Positions 1 through 5,736 of a stretch of 6,780 nt of DNA are shown piece by piece. Where the stretch lies: the NCBI GenBank assembly GCA_022562795.1, contig JADFOP010000064.1, positions 1-6,780 on the forward strand. The letters run 5' to 3'. Origin of the DNA: Nitrospinota bacterium. GTDB lineage: Bacteria; JADFOP01. The notes under the pieces are model-generated. The model ran no database searches and was not told the origin of the DNA. It was given only the letters and a program-made list of their open reading frames with translations. The position numbers were made by a program, and so were the translations under genes. How positions within the stretch are numbered: the first letter of the stretch is position 1; each line of letters starts with the position of its first letter.

Positions 1-13
1 ATACGAGGCGACG

Positions 14-118
14 ATGAGACGAGTCGGCGAGGGCTTCCCCCTCAAACGAGCCATCCCATTTCTGGCCTTACCGCTTACTTTCTTACTCCTGTGCGGTCAG
101 CTAGAAGCCCAAGCCTCG
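14..118 (+). other. Signal peptide region of the repeat protein
   Basis: This covers codons 1-35. It has an n-region with RR and KR, a hydrophobic stretch of about 16 residues, and a small-x-small site at AQA before Ser35. A Cys lies in the core (LLLCGQ), but the residues before it do not fit a lipobox, so signal peptidase I cleavage is the better reading. The exact cleavage residue is inferred. Confidence 0.75.
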
Positions 119-2425
119 CGCCCTAACGTCAAGTTCTTCTACAAGGCGGGCAAGGTCGTCCGCCAAGAGATGGATAAGGACCGAGACGGCCGGACGGATG
201 TCTGGTTCATGTATGAGCAAGGCGTGCTCATCAGGCAGGAGGAGGATACCGACGGCAACGGCCGAGCCGATGTATGGTATCACTACGAAGGAAACCGGCT
301 CAAAAAGCAAGAGAAGGACAGCAATGGGGACGGCAAGCCCGATGCCTGGTATTTCCTCAATGAACGAGGGGACCTTGAGAGGACATGGAAAGATACCAAC
401 TACGACCGAAAAGTTGACCGCTTCGGCTACTACGAGCGAGGGCGTCTCGTTCGCCAAGAAGGCGATACCAACGCAGACGGAAAGGTGGACCTCCTCGTCC
501 ATTACAACGCCGCCGGGAAGGTTATCAAGCGGCAGGAGGCGACGGGCAAGACGGGGGAGCTCAATTTCACGGCCATTTACAATAGCGCCGGCCAGCCGAT
601 ACGGGACGAAGAGGATACCAATGGCGATGGGTTTCCTGACATCATCCACTACTACAAGAACGGTCAGCTCCAGCGGCGCCTGGACGATACGAACGGGGAC
701 GGGAAGATCAACCTCTGGAGCTTCTTCATGGGCGGCCAAATGGTCAGGCGGGAGGCCGACACGAGTAAGGACGGCCGGGCCAACGTAATCACCCACTACC
801 GGAATAAGCAGCTGCTGAAACAGGAAGAGGACACCAACGGCGACGGTAAAATGGATGTCGTCTTTCTCTACGAGGGGGGCAAGATTGCACAGCGCAAAGA
901 AGATACTAACCACGATGGGCACTTTGACCTAACGGCATTATACCGGGGCGAAAAAGTGGTCAAGGAGGTGAGCGACCTCGACGCCGACGGCAGGCCCAAT
1001 GTCTCGACCTACTACGAGGGCGGCAAAATTGCTCGCGTCGAGGAAGACACCAACGGCGACGGCCGGATCGACCTTACAAGCTTCTACAAGGGTGGCGTGC
1101 GGGTGCGCCGGGAGGTGGACTCCGACAAGGACGGCCGGGTGGACCAATGGGAGACCTATAAGGCTAAGAAGTTGGTCCTCCAGGAGGTCGATAAGAACAG
1201 GGATGGCAAAAAAGACGTTATAGTCCACTATGATAGAGGCGTCGTCACCCGCCGGGAGGTCGACTCCAACAGGGACGGCCGCTTCGATATCGTAACCTAC
1301 TACAAGGGGGGCAAGGTCTCGCGCCAGGAGGAGGACAAAAACGGCGACGGCACCTTCGAATTTGTTATCTACTACCGGGCTGGCAAGATTTCCCAACAGG
1401 AGGAAGACAAAAACGGGGACGGCAGCGTGGATCTCTGGAGCTATTTCATCGGAGACCGGCTTGATAAGCAGGAGAAGGATTCCAACGGCGACGGCAAGGC
1501 CGATCTCTGGTTTTTCATGAACCAGGCAGGCAACCTAGAGCGCCATTGGAAGGATACCAACTTCGACGGGAAGCAAGACGTCTGGGTCTCCTATAGCGGG
1601 GGCAAGAAGGTCAAACAGGAGGCCGACACCGACTTTGACGGCGAGGTCGACCTCGTGCTGACCTATTCGGACAACGAACGGCTCGCCAAGCGGGAGGAGC
1701 GCCGTCGTAAGGAGGGCATGCTCGTCTCCTTTTATGATCGCTGGGGCAACCTGGAGCGGGAGGAGGAGGACAGAGACGAAGACGGACGCCCTGATGCCAT
1801 CTATCACTACAATGGCAAGAAGCTCGTCAGGGCCGAAGAGGCGAGAAAGGGCAAGGGCCGGATCGACCGCTGGTCGTATTACAAGAACAACCTCCTGGTT
1901 CGTCAGGAAGACGACACCGACGGCGACGGAAAGCCCGACCTCAAGAGCTTCTTTAGGAACAAGGTTTTGGTTCGTGTCGAGCAGGACCCCGATGAGGACG
2001 GGCGACCAAATGTGACGCAGCACTTGAAGAGGGGCAAGATCGTGCGGGAAGAGCGCGATGCCAACGGCGACGGAAAGCCCGATCTCGTTCTCGAATATAA
2101 GGACGAGAAGCTGGTCAAGAAATCAGAGGACACCGACTTTGACGGGCGCCCCAACGCCGTCTCCCACTACGAGGGCGGGGCTTTAGTCCTCCTTGAGGAA
2201 GATACAAACAAGGACGGCCAATTTGACGTCGTCTCCCACTACGAGGGCAAGAAGCTCGTCAGTCAAGAGGCCGACAGCAATCACGACGGCCGAATAGATA
2301 GATGGAATTACTATAAGCGCGGAAAGCTCTCCCGCCATGAGGAAGACGACAACGGCGATGGTCGACCCGACAGGCGGTGGACTTACGACTCCAAGGGCCA
2401 AATTACGAGCCTCGAGACCCTTTGA
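14..2425 (+). CDS. Exported repeat protein with ~32 calcium-loop/YY-GGK units
   Basis: No named family is recognised with certainty. The ATG is preceded by GAGG with a 5-nt spacing. Residues 1-34 form a Sec signal peptide: an Arg/Lys n-region, hydrophobic core AIPFLALPLTFLLL, likely cleavage after LEAQA. The rest is a solenoid of about 24-residue units, each a D-x-[ND]-x-D-G-x-x-D loop followed by a strand of the form [WY]xxYYxGGKxxRxEx. About 28 loops are near-canonical and about three units have lost the loop. The nine-residue loop resembles those of FG-GAP/VCBS and thrombospondin type 3 repeats, known Ca2+ ligands. The YY-G-K strand recalls MORN/YwqK-type repeats. I infer a Ca2+-stabilised exported or surface protein. 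No enzyme motif, transmembrane anchor or C-terminal sorting signal is visible; the protein ends within its last repeat. It converges on the exbB-exbD operon. Confidence 0.9.
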   Translation: MRRVGEGFPLKRAIPFLALPLTFLLLCGQLEAQASRPNVKFFYKAGKVVRQEMDKDRDGRTDVWFMYEQGVLIRQEEDTDGNGRADVWYHYEGNRLKKQEKDSNGDGKPDAWYFLNERGDLERTWKDTNYDRKVDRFGYYERGRLVRQEGDTNADGKVDLLVHYNAAGKVIKRQEATGKTGELNFTAIYNSAGQPIRDEEDTNGDGFPDIIHYYKNGQLQRRLDDTNGDGKINLWSFFMGGQMVRREADTSKDGRANVITHYRNKQLLKQEEDTNGDGKMDVVFLYEGGKIAQRKEDTNHDGHFDLTALYRGEKVVKEVSDLDADGRPNVSTYYEGGKIARVEEDTNGDGRIDLTSFYKGGVRVRREVDSDKDGRVDQWETYKAKKLVLQEVDKNRDGKKDVIVHYDRGVVTRREVDSNRDGRFDIVTYYKGGKVSRQEEDKNGDGTFEFVIYYRAGKISQQEEDKNGDGSVDLWSYFIGDRLDKQEKDSNGDGKADLWFFMNQAGNLERHWKDTNFDGKQDVWVSYSGGKKVKQEADTDFDGEVDLVLTYSDNERLAKREERRRKEGMLVSFYDRWGNLEREEEDRDEDGRPDAIYHYNGKKLVRAEEARKGKGRIDRWSYYKNNLLVRQEDDTDGDGKPDLKSFFRNKVLVRVEQDPDEDGRPNVTQHLKRGKIVREERDANGDGKPDLVLEYKDEKLVKKSEDTDFDGRPNAVSHYEGGALVLLEEDTNKDGQFDVVSHYEGKKLVSQEADSNHDGRIDRWNYYKRGKLSRHEEDDNGDGRPDRRWTYDSKGQITSLETL
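116..2422 (+). repeat. Coding tandem repeat array, ~72-bp period
   Basis: About 32 degenerate in-frame units of about 24 codons run from just after the signal peptide to the stop. The recurring DNA core, aac-ggc-gac-ggc and variants, encodes N-G-D-G. Units are diverged in DNA but conserved at the Asp/Asn/Gly loop positions and the aromatic pair, which indicates selection on protein rather than fresh slippage. Loop-less units lie near residues 177-200, 564-585 and 610-630. Confidence 0.85.
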
Positions 2426-2500
2426 GGCATCAATCACGCGAATTCCCCCTCGGATAAAATTTTAAGCAGAATTCGAAAATCCCGAAAAAAGCTGGTATTC

Positions 2501-2580
2501 GGAAATTCCCGGAAAATCCCGGGAAATCCAGATAAAAAAGTAGGCTAGGCGGAAAATCGCGGAAAATCGCGGAAAAAAAG
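2501..2580. repeat. Decamer repeat cluster GGAAAATCGC/GGAAAWTCCC
   Basis: Positions 2551-2560 and 2561-2570 are identical decamers (GGAAAATCGC), and 2571-2580 begins the same way before running into A7. Units at 2501-2530 are the related GGAAATTCCC, GGAAAATCCC and GGGAAATCCA. The period matches the DNA helical repeat, which predicts intrinsic curvature. Confidence 0.7.
2506..2525. terminator. Weak hairpin between convergent genes
   Basis: TTCCCGG (2506-2512) and CCGGGAA (2519-2525) are perfect 7-bp arms around a 6-nt loop. Neither side is followed by a proper T-run: the plus side continues ATCCAG and the minus side TTTCCG. It may contribute to two-way termination, but the evidence is only the hairpin and its convergent location. 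Confidence 0.3.
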
Positions 2581-2627
2581 GAGGGTAGCGGAAAGGGCGA
2601 AAAAATTACGAAACTGGCGTGAGGGTA

Positions 2628-3026
2628 TTATTGAACCGCGACGCCGATGTCGCGGATCTGAGCGTCTTTGACGAAGCCCATGACCTTGACCACGTCACCG
2701 TAGGGCAGACGTTTGTCGGCCTTGATAATTGCGCTACCTCTTTTCGCCGTCTTCATCTGCCGCTTTAGCTCGACCTCCAGCTCATCAAAAGTAACAAGCT
2801 TGCCGTTCAGGTGAATCCTCTTATCGATGCCCATCTCGATGATAAACGACTTGACCTTCTCGATGACCTGGGCCGCCTTGGCTTCTGGCAGCTGAATGTC
2901 AAGCCGGCGGGTGAAGTCAATAAAGGCCGTCGAGACCATGAAGAAGATGAGGAGGAGGAATATGACGTCTATCAGTGGGGTGAGCTGGAGGCTGTAGTCT
3001 TCCTCCGCTTCTTTACGAAACTGCAT
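2628..3026 (-). CDS. exbD: ExbD/TolR-family biopolymer transport protein
   Basis: This is the single-span inner-membrane subunit of an ExbB-ExbD (TolQ-TolR) proton-driven motor that energises outer-membrane processes. The 132-residue length is typical. A short charged cytoplasmic N-terminus (MQFRKEAEEDY) leads into the hallmark segment LTPLIDVIFLLLIFFM, residues 15-30. Asp20 is the conserved membrane-embedded proton-carrying residue of the family. The periplasmic domain follows, with the usual IKADKRLPYGDVVKVM-type motif near residues 104-120 and a C-terminus at DIGVAVQ. The ATG is preceded by AAGGAAGAGGG with 7-nt spacing, inside the end of the upstream exbB. Only 3 nt separate that stop from this start, so translation is probably coupled. 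ExbD and TolR cannot be told apart safely, because no tonB, tolA or tolB is visible in the window. Confidence 0.93.
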   Translation of the reverse strand: MQFRKEAEEDYSLQLTPLIDVIFLLLIFFMVSTAFIDFTRRLDIQLPEAKAAQVIEKVKSFIIEMGIDKRIHLNGKLVTFDELEVELKRQMKTAKRGSAIIKADKRLPYGDVVKVMGFVKDAQIRDIGVAVQ

Positions 3027-3029
3027 GGC

Positions 3030-3782
3030 CTAGCCCTCTTCCTTGGCAACCTCTTTTGCTCGGTAGGCAAGCTCCTCGAGGAGCTTCAAGCTGATCTCTT
3101 CCATCTCAAAGACGTACTTGTCGACCCTGCCCCTGAAGACGTGGTAGAGAGCCAGGGCGGGGATTCCGACGACGAGCCCCGAGGCCGTGGTGATTAGAGC
3201 CTCGGCGATACCTCCGGCGACGAGGCCCGGGTTTCCGGTGCCGCTTTGAGAAATGACGTTGAACGCCTTGATCATCCCCATCACCGTGCCTAGAAGCCCG
3301 AGCATCGGCGCCAGGTTCGCTATGGCGCCAAGGACCCGCAGGTTCGATACCAGCAGCCCCGCCTCGTGGTTTCCGGCTCCTTCAATAGCCCGCTCCATCT
3401 CTAAAAACCCGTACTCAAAACGCATGAGGCCTCCCCTCAGAATCCGGGCGATGGAGATGTCCCACTCCTGACAGGCCTCAATGGCTTTCGACACATCGTG
3501 GCGATACCAGTGGCGCTGGATATCTTCGAGAAATTCCGGGTGGATGATTTTGGAGCGGCGGAGGTTGAAGAGTCGCTCGAAGCAGATAGCCAGAGCGGCG
3601 ATGGAGCAGAAGAGTATAGGGTACATGACGACTCCTCCGCGCCGGAAAAGGCTGAGGACCGCCCAGCCCTCATCACCGCCCGTTGGGACCGGTTTCTGTT
3701 GGGCCAGAGCAGGCAACACCCAGGGTGCGAATATTAGAACGAATAGAGCAAGGCTCGCGGCGATGATTAGGCGCCTGGTCAT
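3030..3782 (-). CDS. exbB: ExbB/TolQ/MotA-family proton channel protein
   Basis: This 250-residue polytopic inner-membrane subunit assembles with the ExbD encoded next to it into a proton-conducting motor. I chose the ATG at 3782 because GGAGG lies 9 nt upstream and the protein then opens with a signal-peptide-like MTRRLIIAASLALFVLIF and an ALA-QQ site near residue 27. Some ExbB proteins do carry such an N-terminal extension. A TTG at 3833 would add 17 unsupported residues. Membrane segments lie near residues 50-68 (GGVVMYPILF), 148-170 (NLAPMLGLLGTVMGM, the family signature) and 192-214 (AEALITTASGLVVGIPAL). The large cytoplasmic loop falls between the first and second segments, as expected. 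A strong promoter lies upstream, but a terminator-like hairpin intervenes, suggesting controlled readthrough. Confidence 0.93.
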   Translation of the reverse strand: MTRRLIIAASLALFVLIFAPWVLPALAQQKPVPTGGDEGWAVLSLFRRGGVVMYPILFCSIAALAICFERLFNLRRSKIIHPEFLEDIQRHWYRHDVSKAIEACQEWDISIARILRGGLMRFEYGFLEMERAIEGAGNHEAGLLVSNLRVLGAIANLAPMLGLLGTVMGMIKAFNVISQSGTGNPGLVAGGIAEALITTASGLVVGIPALALYHVFRGRVDKYVFEMEEISLKLLEELAYRAKEVAKEEG

Positions 3783-3791
3783 GCTTATAGT

Positions 3792-3796
3792 CCTCC
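3792..3796 (-). promoter_or_regulatory. Ribosome binding site of exbB
   Basis: GGAGG on the minus strand lies 9 nt before the ATG at 3782. It decides the start in favour of this ATG over the in-frame TTG at 3833. Confidence 0.8.
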
Positions 3797-3842
3797 GTTG
3801 GTTGAGCGCCTCTTGAATGATTTGACCCACCAAGGGCGAATT

Positions 3843-3876
3843 AAGAAAAACCCCCGCCGGTTATTTCCGCAGGGGG
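3843..3876 (-). terminator. Rho-independent terminator/attenuator ahead of exbB
   Basis: On the minus strand CCCCC-T-GC-GG pairs with CC-G-GC-GGGGG across an AAATAA loop, with one bulge on each arm. The hairpin is followed at once by TTTTTCTTAA. This is a classic intrinsic terminator. It lies about 85 nt after the predicted transcription start and about 60 nt before the exbB start codon, with no second promoter evident between. Confidence 0.75.
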
Positions 3877-3960
3877 AATATCCATATGTTCGCCGCCCGA
3901 TTTCGGTGGGCCCATCTTAATCTTCCCTCGGGGCGACGCTTGAACTCCCAACTCCAACTA
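3843..3960 (-). ncRNA. Candidate structured leader or small RNA upstream of exbB
   Basis: The unit is bounded by the minus-strand promoter (start near 3960) and the T-tailed hairpin at 3843-3876, giving an RNA of about 118 nt. Inside it, GTTC pairs with GAAC and GTCGCCC-GA pairs with TC-GGGCGGC. Together they close one long arm over roughly 3891-3945, with an apical loop containing the self-complementary GGGCCC. No convincing ORF lies within it. I do not recognise the RNA family. It could be a cis-acting attenuator for exbB-exbD or an independent small RNA. A plus-strand structured RNA cannot be excluded, since the arms are self-complementary, but the promoter and terminator favour minus. Confidence 0.5.
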
Positions 3961-3999
3961 TGCCCGTTTGTAGCATAGGGCTTGAAAGAGTGTCAAGCC
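3958..3999. promoter_or_regulatory. Paired inverted repeats over the exbB promoter (candidate operators)
   Basis: CTATGC (3958-3963) and GCATAG (3973-3978) flank the -10 and start region with a 9-nt spacer. GGCTTGA (3979-3985) and TCAAGCC (3993-3999) are perfect 7-bp arms with a 7-nt spacer over the -35. The two dyads abut. They could bind a dimeric regulator, but no such regulator is identified here. Confidence 0.4.
3967..3996 (-). promoter_or_regulatory. Sigma70-type promoter toward exbB
   Basis: On the minus strand a perfect -35 TTGACA (3996-3991) is followed after 18 nt by TACAAA (3972-3967). TG lies one base before the -10 (TGCTACAAA), an extended -10 feature. The predicted start is about 3959-3961. 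Two inverted repeats overlap the elements. Confidence 0.65.
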
Positions 4000-4018
4000 T
4001 AAATCCGATTGTAATGCG

Positions 4019-4047
4019 TTGACAGGACCTTCCCTCTCGATTAGCAT
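4019..4047 (+). promoter_or_regulatory. Sigma70-type promoter for the lipoprotein gene
   Basis: TTGACA (4019-4024) is followed by exactly 17 nt and TAGCAT (4042-4047). The start would be near 4054, leaving a 5' leader of only about 19 nt before the GTG at 4073. It is divergent from the exbB promoter; the two -35 boxes are 22 nt apart. Confidence 0.6.
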
Positions 4048-4072
4048 CACGAGCGTGGGGGGTTCATAGAGA

Positions 4073-4903
4073 GTGAGGAAGGAAGGCGTAGCGGTCTTGG
4101 TCGCGGCTTTAACGGCCTCTATGGCTCTGGCTGCGGGGTGCGCCACCGAGACGGGTCGCGGAACCCTCGGCGGCCTCGTCTACGGCTCAATGGTAGGCAC
4201 CTCCATCGCTCCCGGCATCGGCTCTGCCATCGGTGCGGGCGTTGGGATGGTCGCCGGGGCGATTGAAGGAACCCAGAAAGAAGAGGTCGAGAAGGCTAGA
4301 GAGGAAGCATACCGCCGGGCGTTTTATCCCACAGAAGGTGAAATTTCGAGAACGGCCGCCGCCCGACGGGAGGGTGCTCCTTTCTCAAGCGAGTCGGGGC
4401 AGGCCTCCGACAGCTTCAGCAATCTCCTCGCTCTCCAGGACGACCAACCCATCGTCTCCATGCTAGAGAGAGAAGTCCACGAGACTGAGTCGCCGGGCCG
4501 GGTCGCGGGCAAGCCGGAGGCCGAAGCGGTGGCGATGGCCTCGGACGTTGCGAACCTATACCAGGAGTTGAGCGAGGTCCGCCGGGAGCGTAGCGACCTG
4601 GAAGCTCGGGTGGGCCTTCTCGCCGCGCTCCTAGAGGAATACGACCGGTCCGGCCGGACCTCCAAAGCCCTGCTGGAGAAGATGGAGGAGGCGCTGGGAC
4701 GACCTCCCAGGAATGATGTCGCCTCACCAGCGGGCCAGGAAAGCCCCGAGCTCCTCTACCTTCAGCAGGAATACGAGATCGCCCTCAGGATTGGAAACGC
4801 TCCCCTTGCCGAGGCGCTTGCCCGCCGCTTCGAGCGCCTGGCGGGCCGAAGGCCTCATCGGAGCCCCCTATCGTCTCCGCCGCCTCTGCCCACTAGACGA
4901 TAA
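4073..4903 (+). CDS. Glycine-zipper lipoprotein with coiled coil
   Basis: The GTG start is the earliest possible, since an in-frame TAG lies at 4067-4069. A run of six G lies 10 nt upstream as a poor Shine-Dalgarno. It keeps the basic n-region MRKEG before the hydrophobic core and lipobox-like AAGC, giving lipidation at Cys23. The -3 position is Ala rather than Leu, so the box is near-canonical. Residues 34-66 form a regular glycine zipper: G34, G38, G42, then G50, G54, G58, G62 and G66, every fourth residue. This suits a membrane-inserting helical hairpin. Residues 157-190 form a charged heptad-like coiled coil, and 244-276 form a second helix with a Pro/Arg-rich tail. Length is 276 residues. 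No specific family is recognised. It sits 67 nt upstream of the ECF sigma gene on the same strand and may be co-transcribed with it. Confidence 0.8.
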   Translation: MRKEGVAVLVAALTASMALAAGCATETGRGTLGGLVYGSMVGTSIAPGIGSAIGAGVGMVAGAIEGTQKEEVEKAREEAYRRAFYPTEGEISRTAAARREGAPFSSESGQASDSFSNLLALQDDQPIVSMLEREVHETESPGRVAGKPEAEAVAMASDVANLYQELSEVRRERSDLEARVGLLAALLEEYDRSGRTSKALLEKMEEALGRPPRNDVASPAGQESPELLYLQQEYEIALRIGNAPLAEALARRFERLAGRRPHRSPLSSPPPLPTRR

Positions 4904-4970
4904 GGAGCCTTCACTCGCATAGGCTTAAGAGAGTTGGATAAGAGGGGCAGGGTAGGGGGCCATTCATCCG

Positions 4971-5603
4971 ATGGACAAACCGAGCGTTCAGGTCGATAGA
5001 GAGGCATTTGAGGCAGCGGCCCTGCCGCACCTCGACGCCTGCTACGGGTTTGCCCTGCGCCTGACCCGAAACGTGGAGGAAGCCGAGGACCTCGTTCAAG
5101 ACGCGATCCTTCGGGCCCTACAGTACTTCCATCGCTTTGAGCCCGGCACAAATTTCAGAGCCTGGATATTCAAAGTCCTCCTGAACACCTTCATCAACTC
5201 CTACCGCAAGGGCGCGGCGGCGAGGGAAGGCCCCTCTTCCCATAACCTGGAGCTGTTGCACGAACGGATGGTCGGCACGCAGGGGCCCCACCCGAGCAGC
5301 GACCCCGAGCGGGCCGCCATTGGCCGTCAGGCGGCTAGAGCGCTGCACGAAGCCCTGGAGAAGCTCCCCGAGGCGTTCCGCACCGTCGTCCACCTGGCCG
5401 ACATCGAAGGGTGCGCTTACAAGGAGATAGCCTCAATCGTTGGCTGCCCCATTGGAACGGTGATGTCGCGGCTCCATCGGGCCCGCCGTCTTCTTCAAGC
5501 GGCTCTCGTTCCCCACGCGCCCCACCGCATCTCAACAACGACCCCCAAAGAAGAGGAATCAGGCGAGAGCGGCCGGGCGGGGTCACAAAAAGAGTCCTTG
5601 TAG
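4971..5603 (+). CDS. ECF-type RNA polymerase sigma factor (SigR/SigH/RpoE-like)
   Basis: This 210-residue sigma factor has region 2 at about residues 15-80 (AEDLVQDAILRAL, then GTNFRAWIFKVLLNTFINSY). Region 4 lies at about 123-177, with LPEAFRTVVHLADIEG leading into the helix-turn-helix YKEIASIVGCPIGTVMSRLH. The GTN-AW-NTFINSYRK and GTVMSRLHRAR strings match the group containing actinobacterial SigR/SigH. It has no region 1 or 3, so it is an ECF protein that directs RNA polymerase to stress or envelope promoters. GGGTAGGGGG lies about 11 nt before the ATG, a weak Shine-Dalgarno. SigR-type factors are usually followed by a zinc anti-sigma gene; here more than 600 nt of gene-free DNA follows. 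The last 30 residues (after HAPHR) are low-complexity and outside the sigma fold. Confidence 0.93.
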   Translation: MDKPSVQVDREAFEAAALPHLDACYGFALRLTRNVEEAEDLVQDAILRALQYFHRFEPGTNFRAWIFKVLLNTFINSYRKGAAAREGPSSHNLELLHERMVGTQGPHPSSDPERAAIGRQAARALHEALEKLPEAFRTVVHLADIEGCAYKEIASIVGCPIGTVMSRLHRARRLLQAALVPHAPHRISTTTPKEEESGESGRAGSQKESL

Positions 5604-5613
5604 ACACAGGACC

Positions 5614-5656
5614 GACCAAAGGTCGCTTGCGACCCAGCCAAAGGCTGCCTGCAGCA
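5614..5656. repeat. Tandem pair of ~21-nt hairpins with covarying stems
   Basis: Unit 1 (5614-5634) contains GGTCGC-TT-GCGACC. Unit 2 (5636-5656) contains GGCTGC-CT-GCAGC. Both begin with CCAAAGG. The stem pair TC/GA in the first is CT/AG in the second, so the sequences differ while pairing is kept. No T-run follows, so a terminator role for the sigma gene is not supported. Confidence 0.6.
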
Positions 5657-5686
5657 CCCCGACACCACCAGCCCGCCTAAGGCGGA
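5657..5686. repeat. 30-bp direct repeat, copy 1
   Basis: It starts CCCCGACACCACCAG and ends in the palindrome CCGCCT-A-AGGCGG. It matches 6005-6034 at 29 of 30 positions; the one difference falls in the single-base centre of the palindrome. Confidence 0.8.
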
Positions 5687-5710
5687 CTTCCCGCTCCCTG
5701 CCCTAAAGGC

Positions 5711-5736
5711 CGGACACCCACGAGGGGCGTCCCTAC
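5711..5736 (-). repeat. REP-like palindrome, copy 1 (minus orientation)
   Basis: Read on the minus strand it opens GTAGGGAC and closes GTCCG, with a GCCCC/GGGTG-type variable middle. It shares AAAGGCCGGACA and GTCCCTACATAAC flanks with copy 3 (5705-5741 versus 5833-5868). Confidence 0.65.

Larger units (their letters stand above)
2426..2627. other. Convergent spacer with phased A-tracts
   Basis: There is no gene between the two converging stop codons. The spacer is AT-richer than its surroundings. It carries 10-bp units of the type GGAAAWTCSC at 2501, 2511, 2521 (variant), 2551, 2561 and 2571, so A-tracts recur every helical turn. A small hairpin is also present at 2506-2525. I see no strong T-tailed terminator for either gene, so termination here may be weak, bidirectional or factor-dependent. 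Confidence 0.6.

Noticed and set aside
101-2023. Long minus-strand open frames opposite the repeat protein (101-922, 938-1396, 1535-2023)
   Set aside because: They mirror the repeat gene: the repeated codons leave the antisense frame free of stops. The predicted proteins are periodic shadows (VAVGV-type units) without RBS or family features.
3783-3833. Longer exbB starting at TTG 3833
   Set aside because: It adds 17 residues that would precede an otherwise good signal peptide; the ATG at 3782 has GGAGG at 9 nt.
3843-3999. 6S RNA on the plus strand
   Set aside because: Short strings (ATGTTCGC, CTTGAAC) loosely recall 6S, but I see no closing stem, no plus-strand promoter of quality and no plus-strand terminator. 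Left as a check for a covariance model rather than a call.
3958-4146. 62-residue minus-strand ORF
   Set aside because: It overlaps the lipoprotein start and both promoters, has no RBS worth noting and no recognisable features.
4416-4727. Minus-strand ORFs within the lipoprotein gene
   Set aside because: They are Arg/Pro/Ser-rich antisense shadows in GC-rich coding DNA with no start context.
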